Of a stretch of DNA of 64,000 nt, positions 36,136-47,021 are shown one piece after another; the first letter of the stretch is position 1; each line of letters starts with the position of its first letter. Source of the DNA: Misgurnus anguillicaudatus. Taxonomy: Eukaryota; Chordata; Actinopteri; Cypriniformes; Cobitidae. Under the pieces are notes generated by a model, which saw only the letters and a list, made by a program, of their open reading frames with translations, was not told the DNA's origin and made no database searches. The stretch lies in contig NC_073360.2 in the NCBI RefSeq assembly GCF_027580225.2, forward strand, positions 10,904,501-10,968,500. The letters are read 5' to 3'. The translations under genes were made by a program, and so were the position numbers.

Positions 36136-36397
36136 CTTCGACCTGGTGAGTAATGGGGGCGTGGCCATAGCCCTAAGGTTTGAACGTGCTCCGTTTATCA
36201 CTCAAGAGCACACCTTGTGGTTGCCGTGGGGACGGTTTTTCGTTATGGACACCATTGTGATGCGGCATGAGGTGAACGACATCCCCAGTTGTGATCTGAG
36301 CAGCTTCACCCGGCCCATGCCCATAGTTCTGCCCGCCCCGCTGACGGCATTCGCCGGGACCTGCAACGAGAGGGGTGCCGTGGTCCCAGAGATTCAG
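36136..36397 (+). CDS. tenm4: tenm4 exon: rest of TTR-like domain and start of FN-plug
   Basis: Acceptor CTGTTTCAG, donor CAG|GTGCTC, phase 2 in and phase 0 out, 87 full codons. It completes the split Ser and encodes [60 protein letters not shown] and so on to VVPEIQ. The block around [18 protein letters not shown] is among the most conserved in teneurins. The donor is unusual (GTGCTC). Reading through it would add two codons and then TAA, so retention of this intron would truncate the protein. The variable stretch [20 protein letters not shown] falls where paralogues differ. Confidence 0.96.
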
Positions 36398-38147
36398 GTG
36401 CTCTAATTTGGACACAAATCTTTTTTTTAAATGGTATTGTTTTTATGCTTCCAGTATTGTTTTTGTATAAACTTTGATGCAAAAACGTCCTCAAACATTA
36501 AAATACGTTTGTCCGACAGAGAGCACAGATTTTGGGAAATGTACATCAAAAGGGAACCACGTAGTCTTTGCCCCTTGTGGCAGCAATGTGATTTTATCTT
36601 CTGTGCGTAACTGGCCAGAGATACACAGTCCAATTTACTATGCCAGGGCTTTTCTGAAGAACGATAATTACATTTTGACTGAAAGCCGTGTGGAAGCTTT
36701 TCGAGTCTGAAATCCTGGAGGAGCTTCGCTGTCAGTGCTGGAAAACGAATTTGTGTTTTGGACTTCAGTTTTTCAGGGTGTGTGGGTGCATAGATATTTG
36801 AATGTATTCGACTTTAATTCAGAATGCCACTGGGGCCTTGAAAGGTACTAATGTCTTACATTCATTGTTGAGAATACAAATATATAATTAATTAATCATT
36901 GCGAAATCTCAAAGGAATAATTTGAATAATTCAAAGCAGTTACCATTTAATATAATTGCAAGTATTTTTGGTTTTACGTTTAAGTTTTATGTATTGCATG
37001 TTGCATTCTGTTTCTGTTGTTTTCTCTTTGTATATGCCCTTGGTGAGTTTTTGGGTATGTGTGTGTGTGTGTGTGTGGGGGGGTGTTTGTGCAGCACCTC
37101 TTCTTGTACCTGTGTGCCACCCTCCTAATTATTTTGTCCCTTCTTTGATTAACAAGATTAATGAGTCAGTCTTACATGGATTGTGCTGTCTGGGCTATTA
37201 TTATCGGCACAGATTTGTCCCATCCCAGATCCCAAAGTTATTTTCGCCCACTTACACATGCATCCACACGCGTGCACACAAAGTTTACAAACGGAATCAT
37301 CAATTAAGGCTTTCTAATCAGCGAAGGACTCATTGATGCCGAAATGATTGCCGTGTTTATTGGTCAGCTCTGTGCTCGACTGTTAGATTGAGCCGATACT
37401 GAGAGTCAATGAGAGCTCTGTCGCATGCAATGAGAAACCTTCGACTTACTGATAGAAAACACAGGTGTGTAATTTGTAATGCTCACGTAAGGTCAACACA
37501 CAATTAAGTGTTCAGAATATGATTATGAAATATGTGGATCATATTTCTTTCCCAAATCAATGAAAAAGTTTAGTCTGTGTAAAGGCATTTCAGGGAATTA
37601 TGTCTAAAGACATCACAAATGTATTGCTGAAACTCATTGCAAAGAATGTGAACAATGTAGGACTGAATTTTGGAGACAGTTTTTCCTGTGTTAAGGATTA
37701 TTTGGGGTGGGGATATAACGGTGGCTAGATGATGCACTGGATCCACCAAGCATGGCCCTGCCCCTAACATAATCGCGGGCATCCATTTGGGTTGTAGCTG
37801 TATTTGAAAGAGAGAGACGGCAGCTTTCCCATGGGTGGGTGTGGTTTCAGCACAGACAGCGGACACGCCCCCAGCATTTGAGAACAGAGAATCCTGTCTG
37901 TTTTTCCAGGATTTTAATAACTTATTTGATTTATTTGCCCTTTTTTAATCATTCATATTTGGCTTGGTGGATAAGGGGCTGTTCACAAAACCGCCTAAAA
38001 ACGAGTAAAAAAAACGCTAGGCACATAGGTTCTTGACAGGCCTGGAAAAAACAAGCGTGTCGCATCGCTTCCATTATGAGCCCGCATACCGCGTGCCTAC
38101 ATTTGAAATAACGAACTTGAGCACGCAGAAGACACGATATGTGACAT

Positions 38148-38793
38148 TAGTGATGGGAGAAATGAAGCTTTTCGAAGCTTCGAATCAATTGAACCAATTG
38201 CTTCGAAAATTGATTCAGTTTTTCGAAGCAGTTCGAAACACCACACACGCTGGCGACCCCTGCTGGTCAAAATAGTGTAAAAGCAGATATGTCCAAAAAT
38301 TTTACACTTTTTTTAACAAAACAATAGCAAGATTTGTATTAAAATATGTTAAAATAATTATTTAACTTAATTAAGACATAGTTAAAAGTCTATTATGTGT
38401 TTTTAGTTTTATTTAGGGCAAACAAATCATTAAAACTAACTACCCTTTTAATTATGCACATTTTTGTCATTAAATCTGTCTATTAACAAAAAGTAGACAA
38501 AATGGCAGTGTTATTAGTCAGAAGGATAAATGTTTTATGAACTTTTATAATAAAACTGACCCGAGTTCACCTAAACATATTAGACACACTGGTCATGTGA
38601 TCAACTCCCCCTAGTGGTAAACCATCCGATTTTCGAAACGTTTCGAAACAGTTATGACGTAATGAAGCCTCGTTTGCTAAAATCACGTGACTTGGGCCAG
38701 TTTGAAACAAGCTCCGAACCATTGATTCGAAACAAAAGATTAGTAAATGTTTCGAAGCCTCATGAAGCAGTGCTTCGAAAACGACCATCACTA
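38148..38793. mobile_element. hAT-like element with TTCGAAGC-rich ends
   Basis: Left TAGTGATGGGAGAAATGAAG, right 'tgcttcgaaaacgaccatcacta'. The ends share clusters of TTCGAA in inverted order. Flanks TGTGACAT (38140-38147) and TGTGAAAT (38794-38801) are an 8-bp duplication with one change. 646 bp, no coding. Confidence 0.85.
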
Positions 38794-38810
38794 TGTGAAA
38801 TACCCCTAAT

Positions 38811-39361
38811 GCTACGTACACATCAAATGCATTGTGTTACTCGCTCTAGAGTGTAGATGACTCGCGGGATTTAACTTCGTGTTAAGCGAATTTTTCGCTC
38901 GAGTTGAGTATTTTCGACTTGTGCGAAGATGCGTTTGAGGCGAACAGCGTGTGTTTTCGCGGCAAACGTGCCGCCCATATCACATCATTCGCATCGCCCC
39001 ACGCGAGGATGCATGTGATTGAGTCTTTGCATTGACTTTGTATGTAATCTACTCGCGCAAATCGTTGAACTTGCTTCTGGTGTGAACATACAGTAATGCT
39101 ACGTACACACCAAACCTGGGGGATCGCGTTACTCGCGGGATTTAACTTCGTGTCATGCAAATTTTTCTCTCGAGTTGAATATTTTCAACTTGGGCGAAGA
39201 CGCGTTTGAGGCGAATAGCGCGCGTTTTGCGGCAAACCCGCCGCCCATATCGCGTCATTCGCATTGCCCTGCGCGAGGACGCGTCTGATCGCGTCTTTGC
39301 ATTGACTTTGTATGTAATATACTCGCGCAAAACGTTGAACCCACCTTTGGCGTGTATGCAT
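38811..39361. repeat. Tandem pair of a ~275-bp TIR element
   Basis: Unit 1 is 38811-39095 and unit 2 is 39098-39361. Both start GCTACGTACACA(T/C)CAAA, share 'actcgcgggatttaacttcgt' and 'ctttgcattgactttgtatg', and end with words inverse to the start. Head-to-tail arrangement with two bases between. CpG-rich compared with the flanks. Confidence 0.82.
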
Positions 39362-39602
39362 TCTTCTGTGATGTCACAAACTGAGAAGACATTTCATATC
39401 AGATTTTACAAAGACTTTAAAAAATCCAGGTTTATATTTTGCATAGAGCCCATCAAATACTTGTAAACCATATAAAAGTATACAATAATATTGAAAATGC
39501 TAATTCCTGTATTTACACATTATGGTAGTATTTGCTGTACTACTTTTCTATTCATATTAATAAATAGGAATAATGACTATGAACCTTATCTTGTTTCTTG
39601 TT

Positions 39603-39830
39603 CAGTGGTCTCCAGTCTGTGAGTTGCCCGCCAAATCACATTCTAATAATACCCTCAATTTTAATATTTATTTATTGCATATAACATATGCAATACACAT
39701 AAAACAAATCAACAAGTAAAATAAACTAAAAAAAAAAAAAAAATTGAGTAGATAAATATCAAAAAGCAGCCATCCAGATTGTTTTATCCATTGTGGTAGC
39801 CCTTGCACAATAAAAGGTTGGAGACCTCTG
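39603..39830. repeat. Short TIR element 'AGTGGTCTCCA', copy 1
   Basis: Ends 'cagtggtctccag' and 'ggttggagacctctg'. The interior 'ttgtggtagcccttg' and 'aataataccctcaattttaa' is shared with 41409-41687. Confidence 0.8.
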
Positions 39831-40126
39831 ATCTAGATAGTATTTTTTTATTTATATTTTAGAGAAACGATCCTGCAAAAATTATTATTGAAATAGGCTT
39901 TTTAATTTAAAGTAATAATATACATTTAAATAAATTATAATTTCTTTTCTACAAACACTGTAATGTTGTGATGAGAAATTAATTCATTCTCTGTTATTTA
40001 TATAATAAAGATGTTAAATAATGCAAACATTTCACAGTGGGATACATTTACCATAAAATGAGAAGATTTGTTACTGTTTGCTCATTCTCATTTTTTTTTA
40101 CTATAAGAACTTCAATCTCTCTGCAG

Positions 40127-40394
40127 ACTCTCCAAGAAGAGGTGCAAATCCCGGGTACAGACATGCGTCTGGGGTACCTGAGCAGCCGGACAGCGGGGTA
40201 TAAATCTCTTCTGCGTATCACCCTGACACATTCAACCATCCCCTTCAGTCTGATGAAGGTTCATCTCATGGTGGCTGTTGAAGGAAGGCTCTTTAGGAAA
40301 TGGTTCTCAGCAGCACCAAATCTCTCCTATGACTTTGTCTGGGACAAGGCAGACGTCTACAGCCAAAAAGTATACGGCCTATCAGAAGCTTTTG
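40127..40394 (+). CDS. tenm4: tenm4 exon: FN-plug domain
   Basis: Acceptor TCTCTCTGCAG, donor G|GTGAGT, phase 0 in and phase 1 out, 89 full codons. It encodes [20 protein letters not shown], then [39 protein letters not shown] and ends GLSEAF. These residues belong to the fibronectin-like plug that closes the bottom of the teneurin YD barrel. NLSY is a potential N-glycosylation site. The next intron is only 231 bases long, much the shortest in the window. Confidence 0.97.
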
Positions 40395-40625
40395 GTGAGT
40401 GGACCCTTTGCCACTAAAATAATTTAAGTAAAATTGCACGATGCAATGCTGTAATGTCATGCTGGATCGCCCCTCCCACAGTGAAATCTCATTTGTCCTA
40501 AATACTGCTTGGCACAACAATATATTAAACATCAATTGTGGCGTGTTGCACCCCAAACACAGTGTTGCTGAACGGGGCAGTGCTTTCAAACAAGTTAAAA
40601 CTAGTTTTTTCTTTGCTCCCGCTAG
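40395..40625 (+). other. Short intron in the FN-plug region
   Basis: 231 bases, the smallest intron here. No repeat is seen. Confidence 0.8.
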
Positions 40626-40769
40626 TGTCAGTGGGTTTCGAGTATGAGTCCTGCCCAGATCTTATCCTTTGGGAGAAGCGGACGGCCGTCCTGCAGGGAT
40701 ACGAGACCACGGCGTCCAATCTGGGTGGCTGGAGCCTGGACAAACATCACGCACTGAACATTCAGAGTG
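40626..40769 (+). CDS. tenm4: tenm4 exon: FN-plug, [13 protein letters not shown] segment
   Basis: Acceptor GCTCCCGCTAG, donor G|GTAAGC, phase 1 to phase 1, 47 full codons. It encodes [40 protein letters not shown] and HHALNIQS. '[21 protein letters not shown]' and 'GGWSLDKHH' are hallmark teneurin motifs. It lies just 231 bases after the previous exon, and the two are probably always spliced together. Confidence 0.97.
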
Positions 40770-41408
40770 GTAAGCGGGCACACAAAGCAACATGAAAGAA
40801 ATCTATGCTCGCTGACAAACACACTCACTCAATTACCCGCTAACAATTCGATCTGTCCATTTTATCCTGCAGTGGAGACATTCATTAATGTTCACTGCAT
40901 GCCTGTAAAAAACTTGAAGGCTGAACTTTAATACAGCTTGACATTTGGATTGGGAGCGGACGTTATCTGTTTGACGGGGCCTTATTGGGGTGAGGCGGGT
41001 CAATTTTCTTATTGCTGCTGAATTGGACCTAACAGCAGAGTGCGCAAACTGCTAAGTTGGGTTTCTGTCAGGGTCGGTTCACGTCGACGTAGCGCCGCAC
41101 TCATCTCAGTAAATGAGCCGTACCTGTAGCGGGAGTATTAGGAGCGCAGGTGGCAGTTGGATCTGTCGTGAGAGGTCAGAGCTGTCAGCATGAAGACAGC
41201 TTGCTCAAAAATCTTTGTCTGCTTCCCAAGAACCGCCACACTGATGCAAATTTATTACGAAAGGGATGGGTTTTAAGCGCCAAAATATATTCATACTGCC
41301 CACGACGCAGAGTTTTGATCAGGTTGCTATGCTCTGTAAAAATAGGTTGAAAGTGAATTACCTCAAGGCTGTAATACAATGTTAAGCCACGGTAATGTGT
41401 ACCTAAAG

Positions 41409-41687
41409 TAGTGGTCTCCAACATGGTGTCCAGGTTGCCCGCACGGAGTCTGTGAGTTGCCTGCCAAAGCACATTCTAATAATACCCTCAATTTTAATAT
41501 TTATTTATTACATATTTTTTATAGCTTGGCTTCTTTAATGTATTTTAAACAATAAAACAAATCAACAAGTAAAATAAAATCAACAAGTAAAACGTTTCAA
41601 ATAGATTATATAAAAAAGTTGCCCTCCAGATTAGCCTGTTTTATCCATTGTGGTAGCCCTTGTTTACAAAAAGGTTGGAGACCACTA
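41409..41687. repeat. Short TIR element 'AGTGGTCTCCA', copy 2
   Basis: 'tagtggtctccaacatgg' at the left, 'aggttggagaccacta' at the right. Same interior as 39603-39830, about 1.6 kb apart across two exons. Confidence 0.82.
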
Positions 41688-41848
41688 AAGTGTTACATAA
41701 CATCAAGCTTTTTGTTTTGCCCCTGGTGTAAAATGGTTGGTAACACTTTACTATACTTTAATGTTGTAAAATTGTTAACTAAATAAACTAACAATGTACA
41801 ATACTTCTACAACATTTTTGTAAGGGATAATCAATAGCTTGCCATGCA

Positions 41849-42290
41849 TTAAAGAGGACATATCATGAAAATCTGACTTTTTCCATGTTTAAGTGCTATA
41901 ATTGGGTCCCCATTGCTTTTATCAACCTAGTAAATGTAAAAAAGATCAACCCAGTAACTTAGTTTTGATAAACCATTCACTGCAAGCATCTGAACAAATA
42001 GGTAATTGAAATTTGGCTCCCCCTCTGATGTCAGAAGGGGATAATACCGACCCTTAATCTGCACTATCCAACCACGGCACTGCCATTTAGTGCAGAGATC
42101 AGCTCATTTGCATTTAAAGGAACACACCCAAAAACGGCACATTGTTGCTCACACCTACAAAGTGGCAATTTTAACATGCTATAATAAATTATCTGTATGA
42201 TATTTTGAGCTAAAACGTCACATACATACTCTGGGGACACCAAAGATTTATTTTACATTTTGAAAAAGTCTTGTGAAATATCCCCTTTAA
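41849..42290. repeat. Foldback element 'TTAAAGGGGCCATG', copy 2
   Basis: 'ttaaagaggacatatcatga' to 'tgaaatatcccctttaa'. Shares the interior 'ttaagtgctataattgggtc' with 10857-11367. Confidence 0.85.
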
Positions 42291-42736
42291 AGCATTTTAA
42301 ATGCATGACGCAAAGAGACAATAATTAACATAAATAATAATAATTTAAATAAATGTAATCTTATCGCTCTATCTTACGTCTGCCCATGTCTGATTTATAG
42401 TTTTCAGATCTGTGTGATAAAAATCGAACTGTAATCTTAAAATAGCTGTCATTTTTACCCATTCTGTTATATATCGCGTTGCAAAGAGCAATACTAGTCG
42501 TGTAACCATCACTGATTTACTATGGTTACTAATTTTAAAGGTTAGCGCATCAAACTGACTGGACTTATCTGTGCATTAAAGGATTTTATTGCAGACATTT
42601 CAGCCAATCAGAATCAAGAATTCCAACAGACCATGGACTTATAATCCTATTATTTATTTTTATTTTTAAATCTATTTTTTTCCAATAATAATTTCGAATA
42701 CATTACTAATACATTAAATCAATGTAGTATCTATAA

Positions 42737-43237
42737 TAGTGATTCACGGGTCGGGTTGGGCGAGTAAAGAAAAGGCACTTTATTTGCGGAGGGGGGTCAT
42801 TAAAAACAAAATAAAAAAACATGTTGACGTGCAATTCCCTATAGCCTATTAAATATTTGGTCATGAAAGCGCAAAGTAGCTCGCACTGCCAGCCACAACA
42901 TCAAAACAAACGAAGAAATAAAAGATGAAAGACGAGGTGCGGGAGAAATTAAGGTCGGGAATTTGTGAATAGATACAGCTTTGTAAATGTTAAAAATGTT
43001 TATTATCATTATCCTATCTCTATATTAATATGACCATGCTGGTTTCTATGGTTCATAAGCGTACTGTATGTTGTTGCCAGTTTACAGGGCAGTGTAATCT
43101 AATGGCTGTTTCCAAGCACTTTTAGGTGGGCAGTTGTAAAAACAGATACAATGGTGCGTGGCGGGCTGGGATGGGCCAAATATTTCATAAAAGCGGGACC
43201 GGCAGTTTGAAAAAACACACTGACCCGCGCATCCCTA
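42737..43237. mobile_element. hAT-like element with 'gggtcgggt' ends
   Basis: Left TAGTGATTCACGGGTCGGGT, right 'ctgacccgcgcatcccta'. Flanks ATCTATAA (42729-42736) and ATCTGTAA (43238-43245) form an 8-bp duplication with one change. 501 bp. Confidence 0.8.
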
Positions 43238-44470
43238 ATCTGTAAGCATTAGTGTGCATTGAACTTAAATGAACAATAAACAGTTCCATTTCTATGAACT
43301 AAAATTAACAGAGATTAATAAATGCACAGTTTGTTCGTTGAATAATGCATTAGCTGATGTTATTAAATGAGACATTATTTTAACGTATTACCAAAAGGTC
43401 AGGAATGCATTATTTTGATTGACAGGCTTTACAAGCTGTAAAAATCAGTGCATTATAAACTAAAACTCCAATAAAACATCTGCTTTTCTAGCCAGTCGGC
43501 ACTGCAAATGTTATTTAGCATCTCTCAGAATACTGCATGGTTCAACAGGTGCTCGGGGAGAAAACAGTGTGGATTGAAAATTACTAAAAATTGAGTTTCA
43601 CAGACTCTTCCACTCACTGCCACTTTCAAATGGAATTTGCGGCGAGCTGTTCATCGAGGTGGAGAGCTGGAGGTTCATTGAAGCGTGCAATGGAGATTCA
43701 GATTGACTCTGTTAGTGATAATAAGAGCAGGATGTCTTTCCTGCGGTGGCTGTGGACCTTCACTTTGCTGGTTTCTGCGGGAAAGAAAATTTTATTTTAT
43801 TTTATTGTAATAAATGTAAATACGATTGAGTTTAACACATCTTCGCTCTGTTGGTTATTTAAAAAAATCCTTTCGTGAGCGCTGGCAGTCACCACTTTGC
43901 TGTGCGACCGTCTAATGAACTTAATTTGAGCTGAATTGAATTGGCTTTAAAATCTTCTTGATTGATTTACTGCAAATAATTGAGTTTGGTTTAATTATAG
44001 GAAATAGAGTAATGTCAACAAAAAATCACTTTAATTCCTATTTCAGGCGAGTTTAAATTTGACAAGCTGTGTTGTGCAGACAAACAACCTCGCTGTAACA
44101 TTGAACGCTGAGTCTGATTCAAATCATATGTAGTAGCCTATAGGACTTTAGTAAACCTCAAATGTTAATGGGCAGCATCCAAAAACAGTGCTTGAGGAAC
44201 ATGACTACTGCCAAAGACTAAACAAGATTGTGCAGATGACAAGCTTAATACTGTAATTGTGATTTTAGCAAGCAATTCAATATCAGACTTCGCCCTTTTA
44301 AGTAGACAGGACTTTGGCTGTATTTCAAATATTGCCGCCAAGTGTAAGGAGTGTAATAAAGGGACTTTGCTAACGCACATAGCTGATTCCAAAACAGTTA
44401 GCATGATGCTAATTCTATAACACCCAAGTAGCACTAAGCACTTTTGAATATTTCTCACTTTGTCTCATAG

Positions 44471-44720
44471 GTATCCTGCACAAGGGCAACGGCGAAAACA
44501 TCTTCATCTCCCAGCAGCCCCCAGTCATCGGAAGCATCATGGGTAACGGGAGGAGACGCAGTATCTCCTGTCCGAGCTGTAACGGGCTGGCTGACGGAAA
44601 TAAGCTGCTCGCACCCGTAGCCTTAGCCTGCGGATCCGACGGCAGTCTTTACGTGGGGGATTTCAACTACGTTCGTCGAATTTTCACAACGGGAAATGTC
44701 ACAAGTGTCTTAGAGCTCAG
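44471..44720 (+). CDS. tenm4: tenm4 exon: entry into NHL beta-propeller
   Basis: Acceptor TTTGTCTCATAG, donor AG|GTATGA, phase 1 in and phase 2 out, 82 full codons. It encodes [71 protein letters not shown] and GNVTSVLEL. The '[26 protein letters not shown]' block is the first NHL blade. GNVT is a potential N-glycosylation site. The exon ends exactly where the splice-site-B microexon can be inserted: its last two bases AG make Arg with the microexon or Ser with the following long exon. Confidence 0.97.
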
Positions 44721-45441
44721 GTATGACATTCTGCATAGATATACTAACTTATAACCACGTAATAAAAAGTTTCTTTGCACCGAAAAATATAACTGCAGTA
44801 CTTGATATAACTGGCCTTTTATATCTGCTGTTGCCAAGCACCAAGAGGTACGGATGAAGTCAGATTGTCTTGGCAGATATCTCTATAATTTCACCCAATT
44901 TCCCTTCTAACTCAATAAACACACATAGCTATACATCTCTGAGACATTTAGGACATCATCATTTTTACATTAGACACAAAGTGTTGACAAACACAGCACT
45001 GAGATTGATTAGTCTTGAAAGGGATAGTTCACCCCAAAAAATGAATACTTATTATCAGTCATTATTCACTTACCCTCATGAGTTTCTTTCTTCTGTTGAA
45101 CACAAAGGAAATATTCTTATTATTATTCTTTTGTGTTCAGCAGAAGCAAGAAACTTATACTAATTTAGAAAATAGTGAACTGTCAATTTAAAGGCACACA
45201 TTAAAATGTATTATTATTAATTATAATAATAATTTATGTATTTATTTATATAATAATAATTTATAAATAATTAGTCAATAATTAACTAGACAAAATGCAT
45301 TGTAGTGCATCGCAGACCATGCTATCTTTTATGAAATGTAGTCGGGGTTTTTTTTATTGTGCAGTTTTCCAGAATGAGTGGATGTCATGCAGTCTTGTCA
45401 GTCTGGGTGTTTACCTTATCTGCACCAAAAAAATGACACAT

Positions 45442-45894
45442 ACGCTGCGTCCGAAAACTCAAGGCAGTGACTTGTTGCCTCGCTGCCTCATGAGGAAATG
45501 ACTTCGGGGGCATGAAGGCAGCTCAGAGAAAGACTTGTGGACACACTTCAAAGGCAGCGTGTTTGAAATTTAAACAGAGAGCGCCTTTGTGATAACTAAT
45601 CACATATTTGAAAACTACAATACTAATTTCTGCTAGAAATGCAATTAAAAGGCGTAAAAAGTGAAAATCTACCTTTATTTACACTAAATTGGTGGTCCAG
45701 ACGCGTCCTTGGCCGCCATTTTATTTTTTCGAACTCGACCGGGCTCGACCAATCACATTCTTAATGTACGTCCACGCATAGGTATCTCAGGAGACAGGAA
45801 GTAAACCAAACATAGAATTCGGACATGCCTTGATGCCTTCCTGCTTTGGAAAGCTTCCTCAGAAGGCAGCAATTTAGAGTTTTTGGACGCAGCC
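45442..45894. repeat. Foldback element 'GCTGCGTCCGAAAACTC'
   Basis: Left 'gctgcgtccgaaaactcaag' with 'gcctcatgagg'; right 'agagtttttggacgcagcc' preceded by 'cctcagaaggcagc'. Inverted ends of ~60 bases. No clean target duplication seen. Confidence 0.75.
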
Positions 45895-46058
45895 ATAATC
45901 TTCATAGGGCGCAAAGCCTTTGGGTTTTTTTGGTTTGTGATGCACCAGTTGAGGACCATTGATGTTATCAGTGTGCAAAAAATCTCTTTTGTAACAAATA
46001 CGCTTTAAATTTCTTCACTATCTTCTTTTTTGATCACTTTACAGCATTTTTTTTCATA

Positions 46059-46913
46059 CACTGTCAGAAAAAATTGTCAAATATGTACCCCAGCTGACAC
46101 TGGGGCGGTACCCCTTCAAAAAGTACAGCTTAGGACCTAAAGAGTTCATATTTTTATGTATGTACTTAAAGGTACCTGCACCTAATGGTACATATTAGGA
46201 CCATTTTAAAGGGACATTCCACTTTTTTGGAAAATATGCTCATTTTCCAGCTCCCCGGAGTTAAATATTTGAGTTTTACCATTTTTGAATCCATTCAGCT
46301 GATCTGGCGCTAGCACTTTTAGCATAGCTTAGCATAATCTATTGAATCTGATTAGACCATTAGCATTGCGCTACAAAAATAACTAGAGTTTGGATATTTT
46401 TCCTATTTAAAACTTGACTCTTCTGTAGTGACATTTTGTGCTAAGACTGATGGAAATTAAAAGTTGCGATTTTCTAGGCAGATATGGCTAGGACTATACT
46501 TTCATTCTGGCGTAATATCATTGCACCTCCTGCAGCAATGTTATGACAGCAAAGTCCTTGATTATTACGCCAGAATGAGAGTATAGTTCCTAGACATATC
46601 TACCTAGAAAACCTCAACTTTTAATTTTCTGTCGATCTTAGTACACGCTACAGAAAAGTCAAGTTTTAAATAGGAAAAATATCGAAAATAACTTATTTTT
46701 TAGTGCAATGCTAATGGTCTAATCAGATTCAATGGATTATGCTAAGCTATGCTAAAAGTGGTAGCGCCAGACCTGGAGATCGGCTGAATGGATTCCAAAA
46801 CTCTAGGGGAGCTGGAAAATTAGTATTTTTTTTTTTAAATGGAGTGTCCTTTTAAAGGGTACTGCCCTAGTGACAGCTGGGGTACATATTTTTAACCATT
46901 TTCTCTGACAATG
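46059..46913. mobile_element. TA-flanked element with a nested foldback
   Basis: Left CACTGTCAGAAAAAATTGTC, right 'ccattttctctgacaatg', with TA on both sides (46057-46058 and 46914-46915). The arms also share 'atatgtaccccagctg' in inverted order. The TA flanks suit a Tc1/mariner-type non-autonomous element. Its middle is occupied by the foldback at 46205-46855. Confidence 0.8.
46205..46855. repeat. Foldback element 'cattttccagctcccc', copy 3
   Basis: 'ttaaagggacattccac' to 'ggagtgtccttttaa'. Same family as 18752-19470 and 25003-25972, here inserted into another element. Confidence 0.85.
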
Positions 46914-46921
46914 TACATAAT

Positions 46922-46927
46922 TGCATG
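46922..46927 (+). promoter_or_regulatory. TGCATG (Rbfox-type) motif upstream of microexon B
   Basis: Exact TGCATG 74 bases before the microexon. A second lies at 47269-47274, 248 bases after it. Rbfox motifs close to neuronal microexons usually control inclusion; function here is inferred from position. Confidence 0.5.
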
Positions 46928-46934
46928 TATTAAA

Positions 46935-46941
46935 TACTAAC
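46935..46941 (+). promoter_or_regulatory. Branch-point candidate TACTAAC
   Basis: Perfect match to the optimal branch-point heptamer, 59 bases before the microexon, followed by a ~40-base pyrimidine tract. Confidence 0.6.
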
Positions 46942-47000
46942 TCTGCTAACCCTCTTGTTTCCTACTTTCTTTCTTCTCTCCATGCTTTCGCATAATACAG

Positions 47001-47021
47001 AAATAAAGATTTCAGGCATAG
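47001..47021 (+). CDS. tenm4: tenm4 microexon: teneurin splice site B (7-residue insert)
   Basis: A 21-nt exon preceded by CATAATACAG and followed by GTAAGA, a strong donor. With split codons it changes VLEL-S-NSPAH to VLEL-RNKDFRHS-NSPAH. The NKDFRH insert is the conserved splice site B of vertebrate teneurins, on the first blades of the NHL propeller. In the family, inclusion promotes homophilic trans recognition in neurons. Upstream are a perfect TACTAAC branch-point sequence (46935-46941), a pyrimidine tract (about 46943-46982) and a UGC 16 bases before the exon. TGCATG (Rbfox) motifs lie at 46922-46927 and 47269-47274. The frame and the remembered insert agree on both sides. Which tissues include it cannot be read from DNA. 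Confidence 0.95.

Larger units (their letters stand above)
36398..40126 (+). other. Intron between TTR and FN-plug exons
   Basis: 3729-bp intron. (GT)n at 37057-37076. A hAT-like element at 38148-38793 is followed at once by a tandem pair of a second element (38811-39361), then a short TIR element (39603-39830). 37085-38140 shows nothing recognised. Confidence 0.6.
40770..44470 (+). other. Intron upstream of the NHL entry exon
   Basis: 3701-bp intron. Contains a short TIR element (41409-41687), a foldback copy (41849-42290) and a hAT-like element (42737-43237). 43250-44470 shows no recognisable feature. Confidence 0.6.
44721..47000 (+). other. Intron upstream of microexon B
   Basis: 2280-bp intron. 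45019-45150 has the 'aagggatagttcacccc' repeat with an inverted tail. A foldback lies at 45442-45894, and a nested pair at 46059-46913. The last 88 bases hold the splice signals of the microexon. Confidence 0.65.
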
